A stretch of DNA of 64,000 nucleotides from a bacterium (GCA_021108215.1 JAIORK010000049.1:124001-188000), one strand, 5' to 3'. Numbered from the stretch's first letter, positions 16,435 through 26,661 are shown. The notes: a model not told the origin generated them from the letters alone. Program-made: numbers and translations.

Positions 16435-18618
16435 ATGAATTTTTGGATAACCACCCACGCAAATGCACTGGTGTACCTTTCCTGCAGTTTCATTATTCTG
16501 CTGACAGCCCTGTTCTCGTTTTGGAGAAAAATGTCTTTTAGCCTTGCTTTTTCTTTCGTATGCTTTTGTCAGCTGATCTGGACCACAGGAATCGGCATGC
16601 ACCATCTCCAGACGCCTAAATCGCCTTTAACTGACTGGTCCCTTTTTTATTATGTCGGTATTGCTTTTACCCCGATTGCTTTTTTTTATTTCACAATGCG
16701 CTTCCTTGAATTGCGCCACCGCGCATTACGCTGGTTTTTGATTGTGCTCTATATTTGTTCCGCGACGCTTATCCTCCCTATCAATGAATCGCCTGATTTC
16801 CTTCCCCTGGGAAAACGAATCGACGGCATTGATATCCCCTCCCTCTTGACGGGTTATCTGCTTTCATCCTTTTTAATCATTTTGGTTTTATGGTGCAATC
16901 GTTATTATACGGAAAAAGACCCTCTGCATAAAAAACGCATTCTCCTTATATTGATTTCATTTTCGCTAAGTACAGTCGCATTTGTCGCCGGCTTTCCCAA
17001 CCCGGGCAGCCCCCGCCATCCGGCGGGCCCGCTGGTCATGAGCGGATTGCTGCTCGTTTCGGCCTATATTCTTTTTATCTACCGGGTGGTCAAACTTCAA
17101 AACATACTTATAACGCTTTTGCATCACTTCTTCGTCATGCTTGTGCTCGCCCTGCCGTGGGCTCTCGGGTTCAGTATTCTCTTTAGGCTTAAAGTGATTC
17201 CCTCGTGGCAGATCGCATGGTTGATCTCCGTGGCGGCTTTCACCATTTTTGTACCCTATGCAATGGTTCTACAAATTCCATTATCGAAAAAACTTTTTAA
17301 GCATGATCGCAACTCCGGAATTCTTATACGGTCTTTTTCCGATAAAATCATTTCCCTCCAGGGCCCGGATGATCTCCTGACCCTGATTGAAACAATGATG
17401 GTCAATGTCTTCCAACTGAAAAAAATTTGTATTGCCCACAAAGTCATTGCTTCCGGCTCTTTCAAATTCCGTTCCCTCCCGGGTTCGGAGAATGAGTCCC
17501 CGGCAATTATCCGGTATTTTCTGGATTGGTTTAAGCATTCACCTGAAATCCTGTTCAAAGATGATATAAACTACGATCCGCGTTATCACACGATCAAAAC
17601 AAAAATAAACCAACTTTTTGATGACTTGAGTGTAACCATCATCGTTCCCATTGTACAAAGCAGTGACTTACTGGGTATCCTGTTTCTTGAAACACGCCAC
17701 CTGCCGCGTTCTTGGGAATTTAGATTTTTGACTCAACTCCAGCCACATCTTATCGCTGCCATGAACAATTCCATACTTTATGATAATCTTCATTTTTTAA
17801 ACCGTGACCTGGAAATATCGAACGAACATTTAAATCATGAAGTCATAAAAAGAACCGCTGAACTCGAAAATGCATTGGCAGGCATGCATCGCATGTATAC
17901 TGAACAAAGTAATTTCATTAACATGGCGTCGCACCATCTCAGGACACCCTTGACTTCCATCAAAGCGGCTGCAACGCTTTTGTGGGCGAACGCTCCCAAC
18001 CAATCCCGGGCAGGATTGAACAAAATTTTAATTAAAAATATCCACCGTCTGGAAGTGCTCATTAAAAACATCATTGAAATTGCAAAAATCGAAAATGGTA
18101 AAATTGAGCTGCTAAATGAACCGGTCGATATTCACCGGCTTATACTAAATTGTTACTTGGAAAACGAATTGTTGTTCCCCGGCAAATCTCTGGAATGGTC
18201 TTTTGACTTGAATGGCGGACCCAACACTATTTTGGGAGATCGCAAACGCTTACGGACCGTTTTAGACAATTTAATTTCAAATGCTTTCAAATTCACACCG
18301 CAAAACGGCTGTGTCACCGTCCAGTGGTCTCAAATGACAAGCGCACGTCTATCCAAATACAATCTTGCGGATGAGCGCACATCGTGTGTCTGCAATGAAT
18401 TTATAATTTCCGATAATGGCGATGGCATTCCTGAAGGAGAAATTAATGCTATTTTTGATATTTTCCGTCAGGTCAAGGAAAGTCACAAAAGATATCAAGG
18501 CCCCGGACTGGGATTATTTCTGGTAAAAAAAATCATCGAAAAACACAATGGCGCTGTGCTTCTGGAAAGCCGGCGGCGTGAGGGGGCGCACTTTTCTTTT
18601 CTGTTGCCCTCAATTTAA
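16435..18618 (+). CDS. Membrane sensor histidine kinase
   Basis: A 727-residue kinase. About eight N-terminal membrane helices (residues 1-280), a GAF-like region (about 300-450), a coiled coil, HisKA with ASHHLRTPL (His500), and a full HATPase domain: N box DNLISNAFKF, G1 ISDNGDGIPEG, G2 GPGLGLFLVKKIIEKHNG. It is the complete paralogue of the kinase just upstream, with matching sensor and GAF layout, and likely arose with it by tandem duplication. No response regulator gene is adjacent; candidates are the KaiC-receiver fusion at 35 kb or something outside the window. Ribosome site AAGGGG precedes the ATG. The 3' end overlaps the convergent MFS gene by 4 bases. Confidence 0.9.
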   Translation: MNFWITTHANALVYLSCSFIILLTALFSFWRKMSFSLAFSFVCFCQLIWTTGIGMHHLQTPKSPLTDWSLFYYVGIAFTPIAFFYFTMRFLELRHRALRWFLIVLYICSATLILPINESPDFLPLGKRIDGIDIPSLLTGYLLSSFLIILVLWCNRYYTEKDPLHKKRILLILISFSLSTVAFVAGFPNPGSPRHPAGPLVMSGLLLVSAYILFIYRVVKLQNILITLLHHFFVMLVLALPWALGFSILFRLKVIPSWQIAWLISVAAFTIFVPYAMVLQIPLSKKLFKHDRNSGILIRSFSDKIISLQGPDDLLTLIETMMVNVFQLKKICIAHKVIASGSFKFRSLPGSENESPAIIRYFLDWFKHSPEILFKDDINYDPRYHTIKTKINQLFDDLSVTIIVPIVQSSDLLGILFLETRHLPRSWEFRFLTQLQPHLIAAMNNSILYDNLHFLNRDLEISNEHLNHEVIKRTAELENALAGMHRMYTEQSNFINMASHHLRTPLTSIKAAATLLWANAPNQSRAGLNKILIKNIHRLEVLIKNIIEIAKIENGKIELLNEPVDIHRLILNCYLENELLFPGKSLEWSFDLNGGPNTILGDRKRLRTVLDNLISNAFKFTPQNGCVTVQWSQMTSARLSKYNLADERTSCVCNEFIISDNGDGIPEGEINAIFDIFRQVKESHKRYQGPGLGLFLVKKIIEKHNGAVLLESRRREGAHFSFLLPSI

Positions 18619-19871
18619 TGCCCGGGCCGCTCCACATGCCGCAGCTGCAAAATTGATCCAAGCCCGCCAAAAATCACAAACGCAAAAACAAATACTGCTT
18701 GTATGCCAAAAAGATCGACAGCCAATCCCAACAGGGGTGCCATGACAATTGTAAAGAGCGTTTGCAGTTGGGTCTCGACAGACATGATTGTCGCCCGTTG
18801 CTCAGATTGGATCAATGCACCCAAATACGCGACAAGTATGGGGCGCCGGATATTTTGCAAAGCACCCAGCACAATAAAAACCGCCACCACCAACCAAAGA
18901 AATTGCAGATTGAGTGCCACCGCTGCTGCTGCGAATACAATAACATATAAAAGATACAGCCGATTCAACGTGCGCGCTTGGCCGCCGAGTTGGCGGGAAA
19001 TCCGTTTGGCTTGACGAGCTGCAACCGCATTGATGAAAAACACGAGAGAATAGACAACACCAATCGCAATGGCGGCGGTTTTCTCCTTCGGCTGTTGAGA
19101 GAACAAAGCAACCGAAAACGGCAGGATTGCAAATACATTGGCAAACAAAAAAGGCTGAAGATAATCCTTGGCTGTTTTATAAAAACTTTTATCCAGCGCA
19201 CTGTTTAACAGCACAAGCCTCAATCGACTGTTTTTCAGAACTTCTTTTAACGCGGCAAAAACAAATTGGTAAACTTCTTTCAACCTCAAAGTAGTTTTTG
19301 GATTTCCATCCAATTCTTTGGGATACGTTGCCACCACCAAAAGATCAAGTATGTAAGGAAAAATACTCACCAAAAAAATAATTCGGTATTCCCCTTTCCA
19401 CAAAACAAGCACTGCGGCCAGTAAAGAGGAAACCGCAGCACCCATTTGAGACCATGACCGCGTGATGCCGTAAATCTCCGTAAGCTCCGACATGCGACCA
19501 TGAATATCTGCATACGTCATTATCATTGCCTTATGCGTCCCACTCCGGAATGCCTCCCCGCAGCCAAAAAACACCATCGCAATTGCCGCAAGCCAATAGT
19601 GCTGCAAAAAATAAAAAACCCCAAAACTAATCATATAAAATAAAAAAGAGACAATCAAAACGCGGCGACGTCCGACGAGGTCGGCCAAAATGCCTGAAGG
19701 AATTTCCGCCAAATTGGTTACAATCTCAGCAATTGCAAACAAGAGTCCAATTTCCAAAAAAGAGAACCCCAATTGGCGGAAAAACAGAATAATAAAAGGT
19801 GTAAAAAAGGTGAGATTTTTCAAAAAACCATACGCGCTAAAGCGTTCGACGATTAAATTCCATTTAGTCAT
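18615..19871 (-). CDS. Major facilitator superfamily transporter
   Basis: 418 residues with about 12 membrane helices. The MFS signature between helices 2 and 3 is GILADLVGRRRVL (about residues 58-70), preceded by EIPSG. This form of the motif, with E-x-P-x-G-x-x-A-D, is seen in small-drug exporters and related uptake families; the substrate cannot be told. The ATG is 9 bases after the mutS stop and has no clear ribosome site of its own, which points to translational coupling with mutS rather than to a shared function. The 3' end overlaps the convergent kinase gene by 4 bases. Confidence 0.85.
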   Translation of the reverse strand: MTKWNLIVERFSAYGFLKNLTFFTPFIILFFRQLGFSFLEIGLLFAIAEIVTNLAEIPSGILADLVGRRRVLIVSFLFYMISFGVFYFLQHYWLAAIAMVFFGCGEAFRSGTHKAMIMTYADIHGRMSELTEIYGITRSWSQMGAAVSSLLAAVLVLWKGEYRIIFLVSIFPYILDLLVVATYPKELDGNPKTTLRLKEVYQFVFAALKEVLKNSRLRLVLLNSALDKSFYKTAKDYLQPFLFANVFAILPFSVALFSQQPKEKTAAIAIGVVYSLVFFINAVAARQAKRISRQLGGQARTLNRLYLLYVIVFAAAAVALNLQFLWLVVAVFIVLGALQNIRRPILVAYLGALIQSEQRATIMSVETQLQTLFTIVMAPLLGLAVDLFGIQAVFVFAFVIFGGLGSILQLRHVERPGH

Positions 19872-19880
19872 GGCAATGGT

Positions 19881-22517
19881 TCACGGTTTGAGCTTGGCGT
19901 GAAGCTGCGAAAGATAATTCAGGGATTCGAGGGGTGTCATCCGGTCCGGTGAGATAGACCGCAGTGCATCAATAATTGCCTGATAGTTATTTTTCTCAAA
20001 CAAACTTCCCTGTGGTGACTCCTTTTCAGTTCCAGCTTGATTATGAAATGCCAGCCGTGATTTTCCGGTTTCTGTATAATTGGCTTTTTCCAGATTCAAT
20101 AAAACCTCTTTGGAACGCCCAATCACCTCCGCCGGTAAGCCGGCCAAACGCGCAACTTGAATGCCGTAGGAACGGTCTGCGCTTCCCTCGACAATTTTTC
20201 TTAAAAAAATAATTTCTTCCTTCCATTCGCGTACTGCAATATTAAAATTCTTTATTCTGGAATTGGATAAGGCCAATTCAGTCAGCTCATAATAATGGGT
20301 TGCAAAAAGCGTTTTGGCACCAACACGATCATGCAAATGCTCTGCGACGGCCCAGGCAATGGAGACTCCGTCAAACGTACTGGTCCCCCGGCCCACTTCA
20401 TCCAATATCACCAGCGATTTCTTCGTGGCATTGTTTAAAATGTTGGCGGTTTCATTCATTTCCACCATAAATGTACTTTGACCACCGGCGAGATTGTCCG
20501 CCGCCCCCACTCGGGTAAATACTCTGTCAATAATCCCGATTTGCGCAGATTGGGCCGGAACAAAACTCCCGATCTGCGCCATAATAACAATTAATCCAAT
20601 CTGACGTAAATAAGTTGATTTCCCTGCCATATTCGGCCCGGTAATGATGATCACCTGCTGGGTTGTGTTATCCAGCAGTACATCGTTGGGGATAAATTTT
20701 TCGCCGGTTAATTTTTCAACCACAGGATGGCGTCCGGCAATAATTTTCAAAGAATCATCATTGCCGACCTGCGGTCGAATATAATTATTTTGCACCGCGC
20801 ACTCAGCCAAAGAAAGCAAGGCATCCAAACCAGCGACGGTCCGGGCAGCAGAAAGAATTGTATCGATTTGCTTTGCAATGGATTCCCGTATCTCGATAAA
20901 AAGCACCTTCTCCAGTTCAACAAGCTTTTCTTGGGCACCCAAAACCTTCTGTTCATACTCCTTCAATTCCGGTGTAATATAACGTTCCGCATTGACCAGT
21001 GTTTGTTTGCGTTGATAATGCTCCGGTACCCGCTGGGCGTTCGCTTTGGAAACCTCAATGTAATACCCAAAAACATTATTATATTCAACTTTCAAAGTGT
21101 TTATTCCGGTTTTTTCCCGTTCCTGGGCCTGGAGGGTTGCAATGGTGTGCTTGCCTTCCCGCGAAAGACTGCGCAACACATCAACTTCCGCATGGTAACC
21201 GTCGCGAATAAAACCCCCGTCTTTGATCGTGGGCGGAGGATTTTCCGCCACGGATTGACGTATCAAGGCACAAATCTCACTGCATTCCGGCATTTGCGTC
21301 ACAACCTCAGAAAGCAGTGATGATTTACATAAGCGTAACACTGCTTTGATTTCCGGTAATTGACTCAATGTATTTCCAAGCGCAATGACGTCCCGCGGGT
21401 TTGCCGTTTGAGCGCCAATTCTCCCTGAAAGCCGCTCCATATCATGCATTCGACCCAAAACCGTTGCCAGATCATCCCGGGTTTTAATCGTCTCTGATAA
21501 TTCCGCTACGGCGGACTGGCGTGTTTGTATTTCTTCCAATGCCAGCAAAGGCCGTAACAGCCACCGGCGCAGCTTACGCCCCCCCATGGCGGTTCGGGTA
21601 TAATCAAGCACTTCAAGCAGCGTATGTTTTTGCGTAGCGTCCAGCGTATTGCGCACCAATTCCAGATTCCGAATGGTTGCATTGTCCATCCCCATATGGA
21701 CATCAACGGAATAGGCCGATAGGTTACGCATATGCTTTAAGGTCCCGCGCTGTGTCTGCGTTAAATAATAGAGTGCAGCAGCAGCGCTTCCAATTGCCAA
21801 GGTAAGATCACCGCAGCCGAATCCGTCCAAGGATGCTACCTGAAAATACTCCTGCAAATTTATTTTTCCGGAAACCGGATCAAAACGAAAGCTTTCCAAT
21901 TCCGTAAGATAGGCATTCCCATCTGCAGAAATCATTTGTTTAAGCTGAACGCCCAGGTCATCCGGCACCACTATTTCAGACGGCTGTAGACGTGAAATTT
22001 CCGTCATTAAATCATCACGCGCCTTTTCACCTTTAAACTCTGTGACAATAAATTCACCGGTCGAAAGATCCGCCGCCGCCAATCCAAATTGGTGGTTTTC
22101 CGCGTACAAGACGACAAGATAGTTGTTCTGCTTGGCATTGAGGCATTCCGGAGAAAGTTGAGTTCCGGGTGTAATAATTCTTACCAGCTCTCTTTTGACC
22201 ATACCCTTGGCTTTCTTGGGATCTTCAACCTGTTCGACAACCGCTACCTTGCGTCCCATCTTCAAAAGACGGTTAATGTAAGTCTCGGCTGCATGATGCG
22301 GCACACCGCACATCGGGATTTTGTTGGCACGTCCTTCACCCGAAGCCCGGGCTGTCAATGTAATCTCCAGCAGATGGGATGCCTCTTTGGCATCCTCGCC
22401 AAAAAGCTCATAAAAATCGCCCAACCTAAAAAGCAGGAGTGCATCAGGATTTTCCGCTTTGATCGTCTGGTATTGCACCATCATGGGGGATGTCTTGCCT
22501 TCGTTTGCCTTAACCAC
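19881..22517 (-). CDS. mutS: DNA mismatch repair protein MutS
   Basis: MutS finds mispaired bases and starts mismatch repair. The mismatch-contact motif GDFYELF (Phe-x-Glu) is near residue 35. The ATPase domain has Walker A GPNMAGKSTY (about 610), STFMVEM, Walker B DEVGRGTSTFDG and the FATHYYEL switch, with a helix-turn-helix C-terminus ending in a beta-clamp-like QGSLFEK segment. The start is taken as the GTG at 22517 because AAAGGA lies 10 bases ahead and the 878-residue product then begins eight residues before the usual SPMMVQY block; longer starts would read back into the SPOR gene. mutL is not in the window. It sits between a TPR-SPOR gene and an MFS gene in a close-packed run. Confidence 0.97.
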   Translation of the reverse strand: MVKANEGKTSPMMVQYQTIKAENPDALLLFRLGDFYELFGEDAKEASHLLEITLTARASGEGRANKIPMCGVPHHAAETYINRLLKMGRKVAVVEQVEDPKKAKGMVKRELVRIITPGTQLSPECLNAKQNNYLVVLYAENHQFGLAAADLSTGEFIVTEFKGEKARDDLMTEISRLQPSEIVVPDDLGVQLKQMISADGNAYLTELESFRFDPVSGKINLQEYFQVASLDGFGCGDLTLAIGSAAAALYYLTQTQRGTLKHMRNLSAYSVDVHMGMDNATIRNLELVRNTLDATQKHTLLEVLDYTRTAMGGRKLRRWLLRPLLALEEIQTRQSAVAELSETIKTRDDLATVLGRMHDMERLSGRIGAQTANPRDVIALGNTLSQLPEIKAVLRLCKSSLLSEVVTQMPECSEICALIRQSVAENPPPTIKDGGFIRDGYHAEVDVLRSLSREGKHTIATLQAQEREKTGINTLKVEYNNVFGYYIEVSKANAQRVPEHYQRKQTLVNAERYITPELKEYEQKVLGAQEKLVELEKVLFIEIRESIAKQIDTILSAARTVAGLDALLSLAECAVQNNYIRPQVGNDDSLKIIAGRHPVVEKLTGEKFIPNDVLLDNTTQQVIIITGPNMAGKSTYLRQIGLIVIMAQIGSFVPAQSAQIGIIDRVFTRVGAADNLAGGQSTFMVEMNETANILNNATKKSLVILDEVGRGTSTFDGVSIAWAVAEHLHDRVGAKTLFATHYYELTELALSNSRIKNFNIAVREWKEEIIFLRKIVEGSADRSYGIQVARLAGLPAEVIGRSKEVLLNLEKANYTETGKSRLAFHNQAGTEKESPQGSLFEKNNYQAIIDALRSISPDRMTPLESLNYLSQLHAKLKP

Positions 22518-22539
22518 GTTGATGATATCCTTTACATTT

Positions 22540-23610
22540 TTATTCCATGCGTTCCGGTTTAACATACAGCAGGATAATCGTCGGCAGCTGCTCGCTTTTC
22601 TCCAGTTTTGCCGCCATTTTTTCAGAAAACTCACGGGTGGTGTAACTACCGATCCTTACCTGATTGAATATTTCAGCGCCATGCTTTGCTTTCAAAACAT
22701 AAGCATTGAATCCTTTTCCGCGAAGACGTTTCACCAGTTTTTCAGCATATTCTTCTTTGGAAAATGCACCGACCTGAATTGTATATTTATGCTGATTTGA
22801 AGTTAATTTCCCTCTGGCTTTTTCCGCTTCAAAGCTCTCAGAATACCGGGTTACCAACTCATGCAGTAGGCGCGATGATTCTTCCCGCCTCCCCTGTGCC
22901 GCCATGGCTTTGGCTTTTTGCATCAAGACACGGTCCGTGGCATCGCCTTCAGGCACCTCGCGCAAATAGCGGTCAAACGCATTCACGGCAGTAGCGGAAT
23001 TTCCCGCGCTGAGTTCACTCTCTCCGAGTCCCAGCAATGCCAGCTGTGCCCATTGCGTCCCTTTGTAGTGATCAAGGACCATTTGAAAACGTTGGCCGGC
23101 GACGGTGTAATTTTTTAAAACAAGATAGGCAAGACCCGCCAAATAATTCGCCTGTGCATGACGCATCCCGTCTGCCGCATTCATTTTTTCCAGCAGCCCT
23201 GCCGCCTGTGTATAATCACCCAAAATAAACAGCGATAGTGCCAGACCCCATCGGGCATCTGCCTGCCACTCTCCCGCCGCGCTGCCGGCCAGCACTGAGC
23301 GGTATGCCGCAACGGCTTGTGCAGGATCTTTTTCAAGATCAGCCAGTCTAAGCTGCACTGCGAATTTCCAACGTGATTTGGGAAATTGCTTTTGAAAATG
23401 TTTAAGCGCCTTTTGCGCTTGTTCCCAGTGCATCTGGTTAAACAATGCGACCGCTGCTTGAAATGCCTGATCCTCGCTTATTTCCTGACTGGAAAAAACA
23501 GTGACCGGTGTGCACAGCAGTGCCAGCGACACCAGCACACTATAAAAAAAATTCCAGGTTGTCCGGTTTTTCCGAAGACATATCATCATAGTCCATCCCA
23601 GTTCATGCAT
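22540..23610 (-). CDS. Exported TPR protein with C-terminal SPOR domain
   Basis: 356 residues: signal peptide (YSVLVSLALLCTPVTVFS), about five tetratricopeptide-like helical repeats (residues 45-265), then a SPOR domain (KYTIQVGAFSKEEYAEKLVKRL onward, about 275-352). SPOR domains bind peptidoglycan strands stripped of their peptides, so the protein likely sits in the periplasm at sites of wall remodelling or division, with the TPR part recruiting a partner. The first ATG overlaps the miaB stop by 8 bases; a second start at MMICLRK seven codons on is equally possible and leaves the signal peptide intact. A SpoIID/LytB protein, which acts on the same kind of denuded glycan, is at 40-41 kb. Confidence 0.88.
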   Translation of the reverse strand: MHELGWTMMICLRKNRTTWNFFYSVLVSLALLCTPVTVFSSQEISEDQAFQAAVALFNQMHWEQAQKALKHFQKQFPKSRWKFAVQLRLADLEKDPAQAVAAYRSVLAGSAAGEWQADARWGLALSLFILGDYTQAAGLLEKMNAADGMRHAQANYLAGLAYLVLKNYTVAGQRFQMVLDHYKGTQWAQLALLGLGESELSAGNSATAVNAFDRYLREVPEGDATDRVLMQKAKAMAAQGRREESSRLLHELVTRYSESFEAEKARGKLTSNQHKYTIQVGAFSKEEYAEKLVKRLRGKGFNAYVLKAKHGAEIFNQVRIGSYTTREFSEKMAAKLEKSEQLPTIILLYVKPERME

Positions 23611-24946
23611 TAACCTGACTTGGCGTCATTTTTTGATTTTTCACAGCATCACCGAGTAATGACCAACTTCCCGCAGCAACAATTTCCACAGCAACCTCCC
23701 GCCCGATCCAGGCTGCCGGTCCATCGAGATTGACAATCATATTACCGCGTGTGCGCCCCTGAAGTTTTTTCTCGGTTTTCGGATCCCGGCCTTCAATCAA
23801 AACCGGGAGTATTTTACCAATCCACGCTGATTTTTTACGCATGGCAATTCTCTTAAACTGTTGCATAAGAATATCCAGCCGCCTTTCCTTTTCTGCTTTG
23901 GAAATCTGGTCCGGCATTTTCTCGGCAGCAGTTCCTTTACGCGGTGAATATTTAAAACAAAATGCCATATCGAATTGACAGGCATCCACAATTGCCAAGG
24001 TTGCCTGAAAATCCTTCTCGGTTTCACCGGGAAAACCGACGATTAAATCAGTCGTCAATATTAAATCCGGTATCTTTTGTCGTGTTTTTTCAATCACTGT
24101 TTGATAGTCCAGGGTGGTATAACCACGGTTCATTTTTTTTAGAATTCCGTCAGAACCGGATTGTATCGGCAGATGGAGCGCTTCACAAACGACCGGAATT
24201 TCAAACATGGCTTGAATCAACGAATCGGTAAAGGCCTTGGGATGACCGGTTAAAAAACGAAGTCGCAACAGGCCCGGCACCGAACCAAGCTTATACAACA
24301 AATCCGTCAATGTTTTGCCGGAATCGTCCTCCATGCCAAATCGGGTGACGTTTTGCCCCAACAAGGTAATCTCCCGGGCACCCCCGTCAATTTTACGTTT
24401 CACTTCTTCCACGATTTTATCAATCGAACGCGATTTTTCCCGTCCCCGCGCTTGAGGTACTGCACAATAGGTGCAGTACTGATCACAACCATCCATGACA
24501 GCCACGGAGTCGCTTATCCTGGTTTTATGCACCGTCCGGCTGCAGCTCTTCTCAAAATCATAAACCCGATACTCGGACTGATGTTTTTTAAATCTTGCTT
24601 GTTCCGCCAAATCCGGCACAGCTGCCAATGCCCGCGGACCGGCCAAAAAATCAATCACCGGCGCACGACGAAACGCCAGATCACCCAGATGCTGTGCAAG
24701 ACAGCCAATCATGCCAATAATAATATCCGGATTTTCTTTTTTGAGCTTGGCCCAGCGTCCTATCAGGGAAAAAGCTTTTTCTTCCGCCAGTTGGCGCACC
24801 GTACAGGTATTGGCGATAAGCAGATCAGCCTGACCAACCACCAATGTTTTATGCCACCCTCGGTCTCTCAGCACATCAGCCAAACGACTGCTGTCATAGA
24901 CATTCATCTGGCAACCAAATGTATGTAAAAAAAATTTCTTGGCCAT
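23603..24946 (-). CDS. miaB: tRNA-2-methylthio-N6-isopentenyladenosine synthase MiaB
   Basis: A radical-SAM methylthiotransferase modifying A37 of tRNAs that read U-starting codons. 447 residues, normal length. The N-terminal UPF0004 domain gives three cysteines (FGCQMN about 11, NTCTVR about 47, IGCLAQ about 81) for the sulfur-donating cluster. The radical-SAM motif is CDQYCTYC (about 153-160). The C-terminal TRAM domain (LPVLIEG... to the end) binds RNA. MiaB rather than MtaB/RimO is chosen because of the FGCQMN start and GCDQYCTYCAVPQARGREKS block. The ATG overlaps the stop of the upstream gene by one base (TGATG). A miaA gene is not in the window. Confidence 0.93.
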   Translation of the reverse strand: MAKKFFLHTFGCQMNVYDSSRLADVLRDRGWHKTLVVGQADLLIANTCTVRQLAEEKAFSLIGRWAKLKKENPDIIIGMIGCLAQHLGDLAFRRAPVIDFLAGPRALAAVPDLAEQARFKKHQSEYRVYDFEKSCSRTVHKTRISDSVAVMDGCDQYCTYCAVPQARGREKSRSIDKIVEEVKRKIDGGAREITLLGQNVTRFGMEDDSGKTLTDLLYKLGSVPGLLRLRFLTGHPKAFTDSLIQAMFEIPVVCEALHLPIQSGSDGILKKMNRGYTTLDYQTVIEKTRQKIPDLILTTDLIVGFPGETEKDFQATLAIVDACQFDMAFCFKYSPRKGTAAEKMPDQISKAEKERRLDILMQQFKRIAMRKKSAWIGKILPVLIEGRDPKTEKKLQGRTRGNMIVNLDGPAAWIGREVAVEIVAAGSWSLLGDAVKNQKMTPSQVNA

Positions 24947-26610
24947 CAATCACGAACCTGAATCCAATCCAACTCCGTATCTGCATAACCATAAAAAACC
25001 TTTTCCACTGTACCGCGGGCAATTTTCTTGTTTTGCTGAAACAGGTCTAATTGCAATTGCATGCGCAACACGCGGTTGGTTTGCAGATCGGTAAAAAAGC
25101 GCACTTCACGAATTACATGCCGCTGCCCCGGAAAAGCCATTTCCAATGCGGCATCCATCAACAATGTCTCCGCCGGCCTACGGTAAACCAAGCCGGCATA
25201 GTGTTCCCCGTCGGGTCCTTGTACCTGATAAATTTCAGACGGAATTTGTTGCACCAAAAAATCCCGAATTACCTCAATACCGACCATACCTTCAATATGA
25301 GCACGAATCAGTCTGTTTTTAACCGGAGCCCATTTTTGCGTCACCGCACTCCAGCGCAATGTTTTCCCTTCATCCAAAAACCAACCGACCTCAGGATCAT
25401 TTTTCAAAAACATACAAAGTCGTCTTTGCTGTTCATCCATGGCGACAATTCGCCGGACGTACACGCCGGCCTGTTTTTCCAGCTGATCGGCAACAAATTG
25501 AAAATCCCACACCGCGTACAAGGATAGCTGCTTCGCTTCCGCCAAGGTCTGACTGCACATTAAAGGAACTTTCTTCCCGCCTGCCGGAACCGCTGTACGC
25601 AAAGATGCTTCTTCCAACTGTTTTTGCCGCACAAAGGCGCAATACCCTCTGAAACGTTCCGCCCAAATTCCATCCAGCCGTTCCAGCTTATTCAAACTTT
25701 GCTTAACCAAGCGCCCGTTTTTTTCTAATTGCGCCAAGGCACCATGATAATAAATTCGTCTGGAACTATTGGAGGGCTGGGATATAATCAGGGGCAACAG
25801 TTCACGAACAGTCACCGTCTGTCTCAAATCCAGTGCCTGCATCACGATGCGTTCAACCAGCCGTTGTCCGTCACCCGGCGCAAAAAACCACGGTTCTTTC
25901 AGCAATGCCGCTCTAAGTGGTGCATCCTGATTGACCCGCTCCGCCAAATAAGCCCATGCCTTTTCACGCAATCGTCGTTCCCGCGGATAAAGTTCCCGAA
26001 TCGGCGTACCATCAATGCCTTTTCGTTCGCAATACCCCAGCACTGTATTCCCCAGCAAGGCCACACTCGCTGTGACAACCCGGGTGTTCCCGGTCGCGAA
26101 AAAAACCGCCCATTGCTCTTCAAGCTCATTTTTTGTTCTGGCGGTTTTTTCAAGAATGGAATACGGTGGCAAGGAGGGCTGAGCAGCTTGTTGAATCAAA
26201 ATGGCCTTATCATCATCTTCTTCAGCCAGAGCCCATTGCCGTAAATTAGCGGTTAATTGTCCATCTTTTCCGCGTTTACAAATTTCAAGCAGAATTCGCT
26301 TCTCTCTCCAGCGTGCACGCCTGAATTTTTTCTCAATCAAACGCCATAACCGGGGTTGTGCTTCTCCTTGTAGTGCAAAAAAACGGGAATAACCATCCAA
26401 CTTAGCGCGCCGATCACCTCGCGACGAGTTCTCAATCGCTTTTGATGAATAAACCAAAAAAGCCTCAAAAGCGTCGATCAGTTTTTCTGAAGTACTTTCC
26501 CAAGCATGGTTGTGATAAAAATCCCGAAGCTGCTCAGTCGGTGTTTCAGAAAACCCGGTCATTGGCAAACACAATGCCATTAGGAAAAACATGTATTTCT
26601 GTCCAGTCAT
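24946..26610 (-). CDS. Exported protein of unknown function, alpha-helical
   Basis: A 554-residue protein that I do not recognise. A signal peptide (MFFLMALCLPMTGFSETP) indicates export. Residues 25-330 are rich in charged, repeated helix pairs with many Arg, Leu and Glu, similar in feel to HEAT or other helical-repeat scaffolds. The last 150 residues look more like a mixed alpha/beta domain, with IYQVQGPDGEHYAGLVYRRP and a closing FTDLQTNRVLRMQLQLDLF strand pattern. No catalytic motif is visible. A ribosome site (AAGGGA) precedes the ATG. It lies between yajC and miaB and overlaps miaB by one base, so it belongs to this envelope and tRNA-modification operon. Confidence 0.7.
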   Translation of the reverse strand: MTGQKYMFFLMALCLPMTGFSETPTEQLRDFYHNHAWESTSEKLIDAFEAFLVYSSKAIENSSRGDRRAKLDGYSRFFALQGEAQPRLWRLIEKKFRRARWREKRILLEICKRGKDGQLTANLRQWALAEEDDDKAILIQQAAQPSLPPYSILEKTARTKNELEEQWAVFFATGNTRVVTASVALLGNTVLGYCERKGIDGTPIRELYPRERRLREKAWAYLAERVNQDAPLRAALLKEPWFFAPGDGQRLVERIVMQALDLRQTVTVRELLPLIISQPSNSSRRIYYHGALAQLEKNGRLVKQSLNKLERLDGIWAERFRGYCAFVRQKQLEEASLRTAVPAGGKKVPLMCSQTLAEAKQLSLYAVWDFQFVADQLEKQAGVYVRRIVAMDEQQRRLCMFLKNDPEVGWFLDEGKTLRWSAVTQKWAPVKNRLIRAHIEGMVGIEVIRDFLVQQIPSEIYQVQGPDGEHYAGLVYRRPAETLLMDAALEMAFPGQRHVIREVRFFTDLQTNRVLRMQLQLDLFQQNKKIARGTVEKVFYGYADTELDWIQVRD

Positions 26611-26661
26611 TTTTCATCCCTTGATCACGCGAGAATAACGGGCAACCGTTTTTCAAAAGGG

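Noticed and set aside
22518..22634. Longer N-terminus for MutS
   Set aside because: The added residues are cysteine- and arginine-rich out-of-frame reading of the SPOR gene and are absent from MutS proteins.
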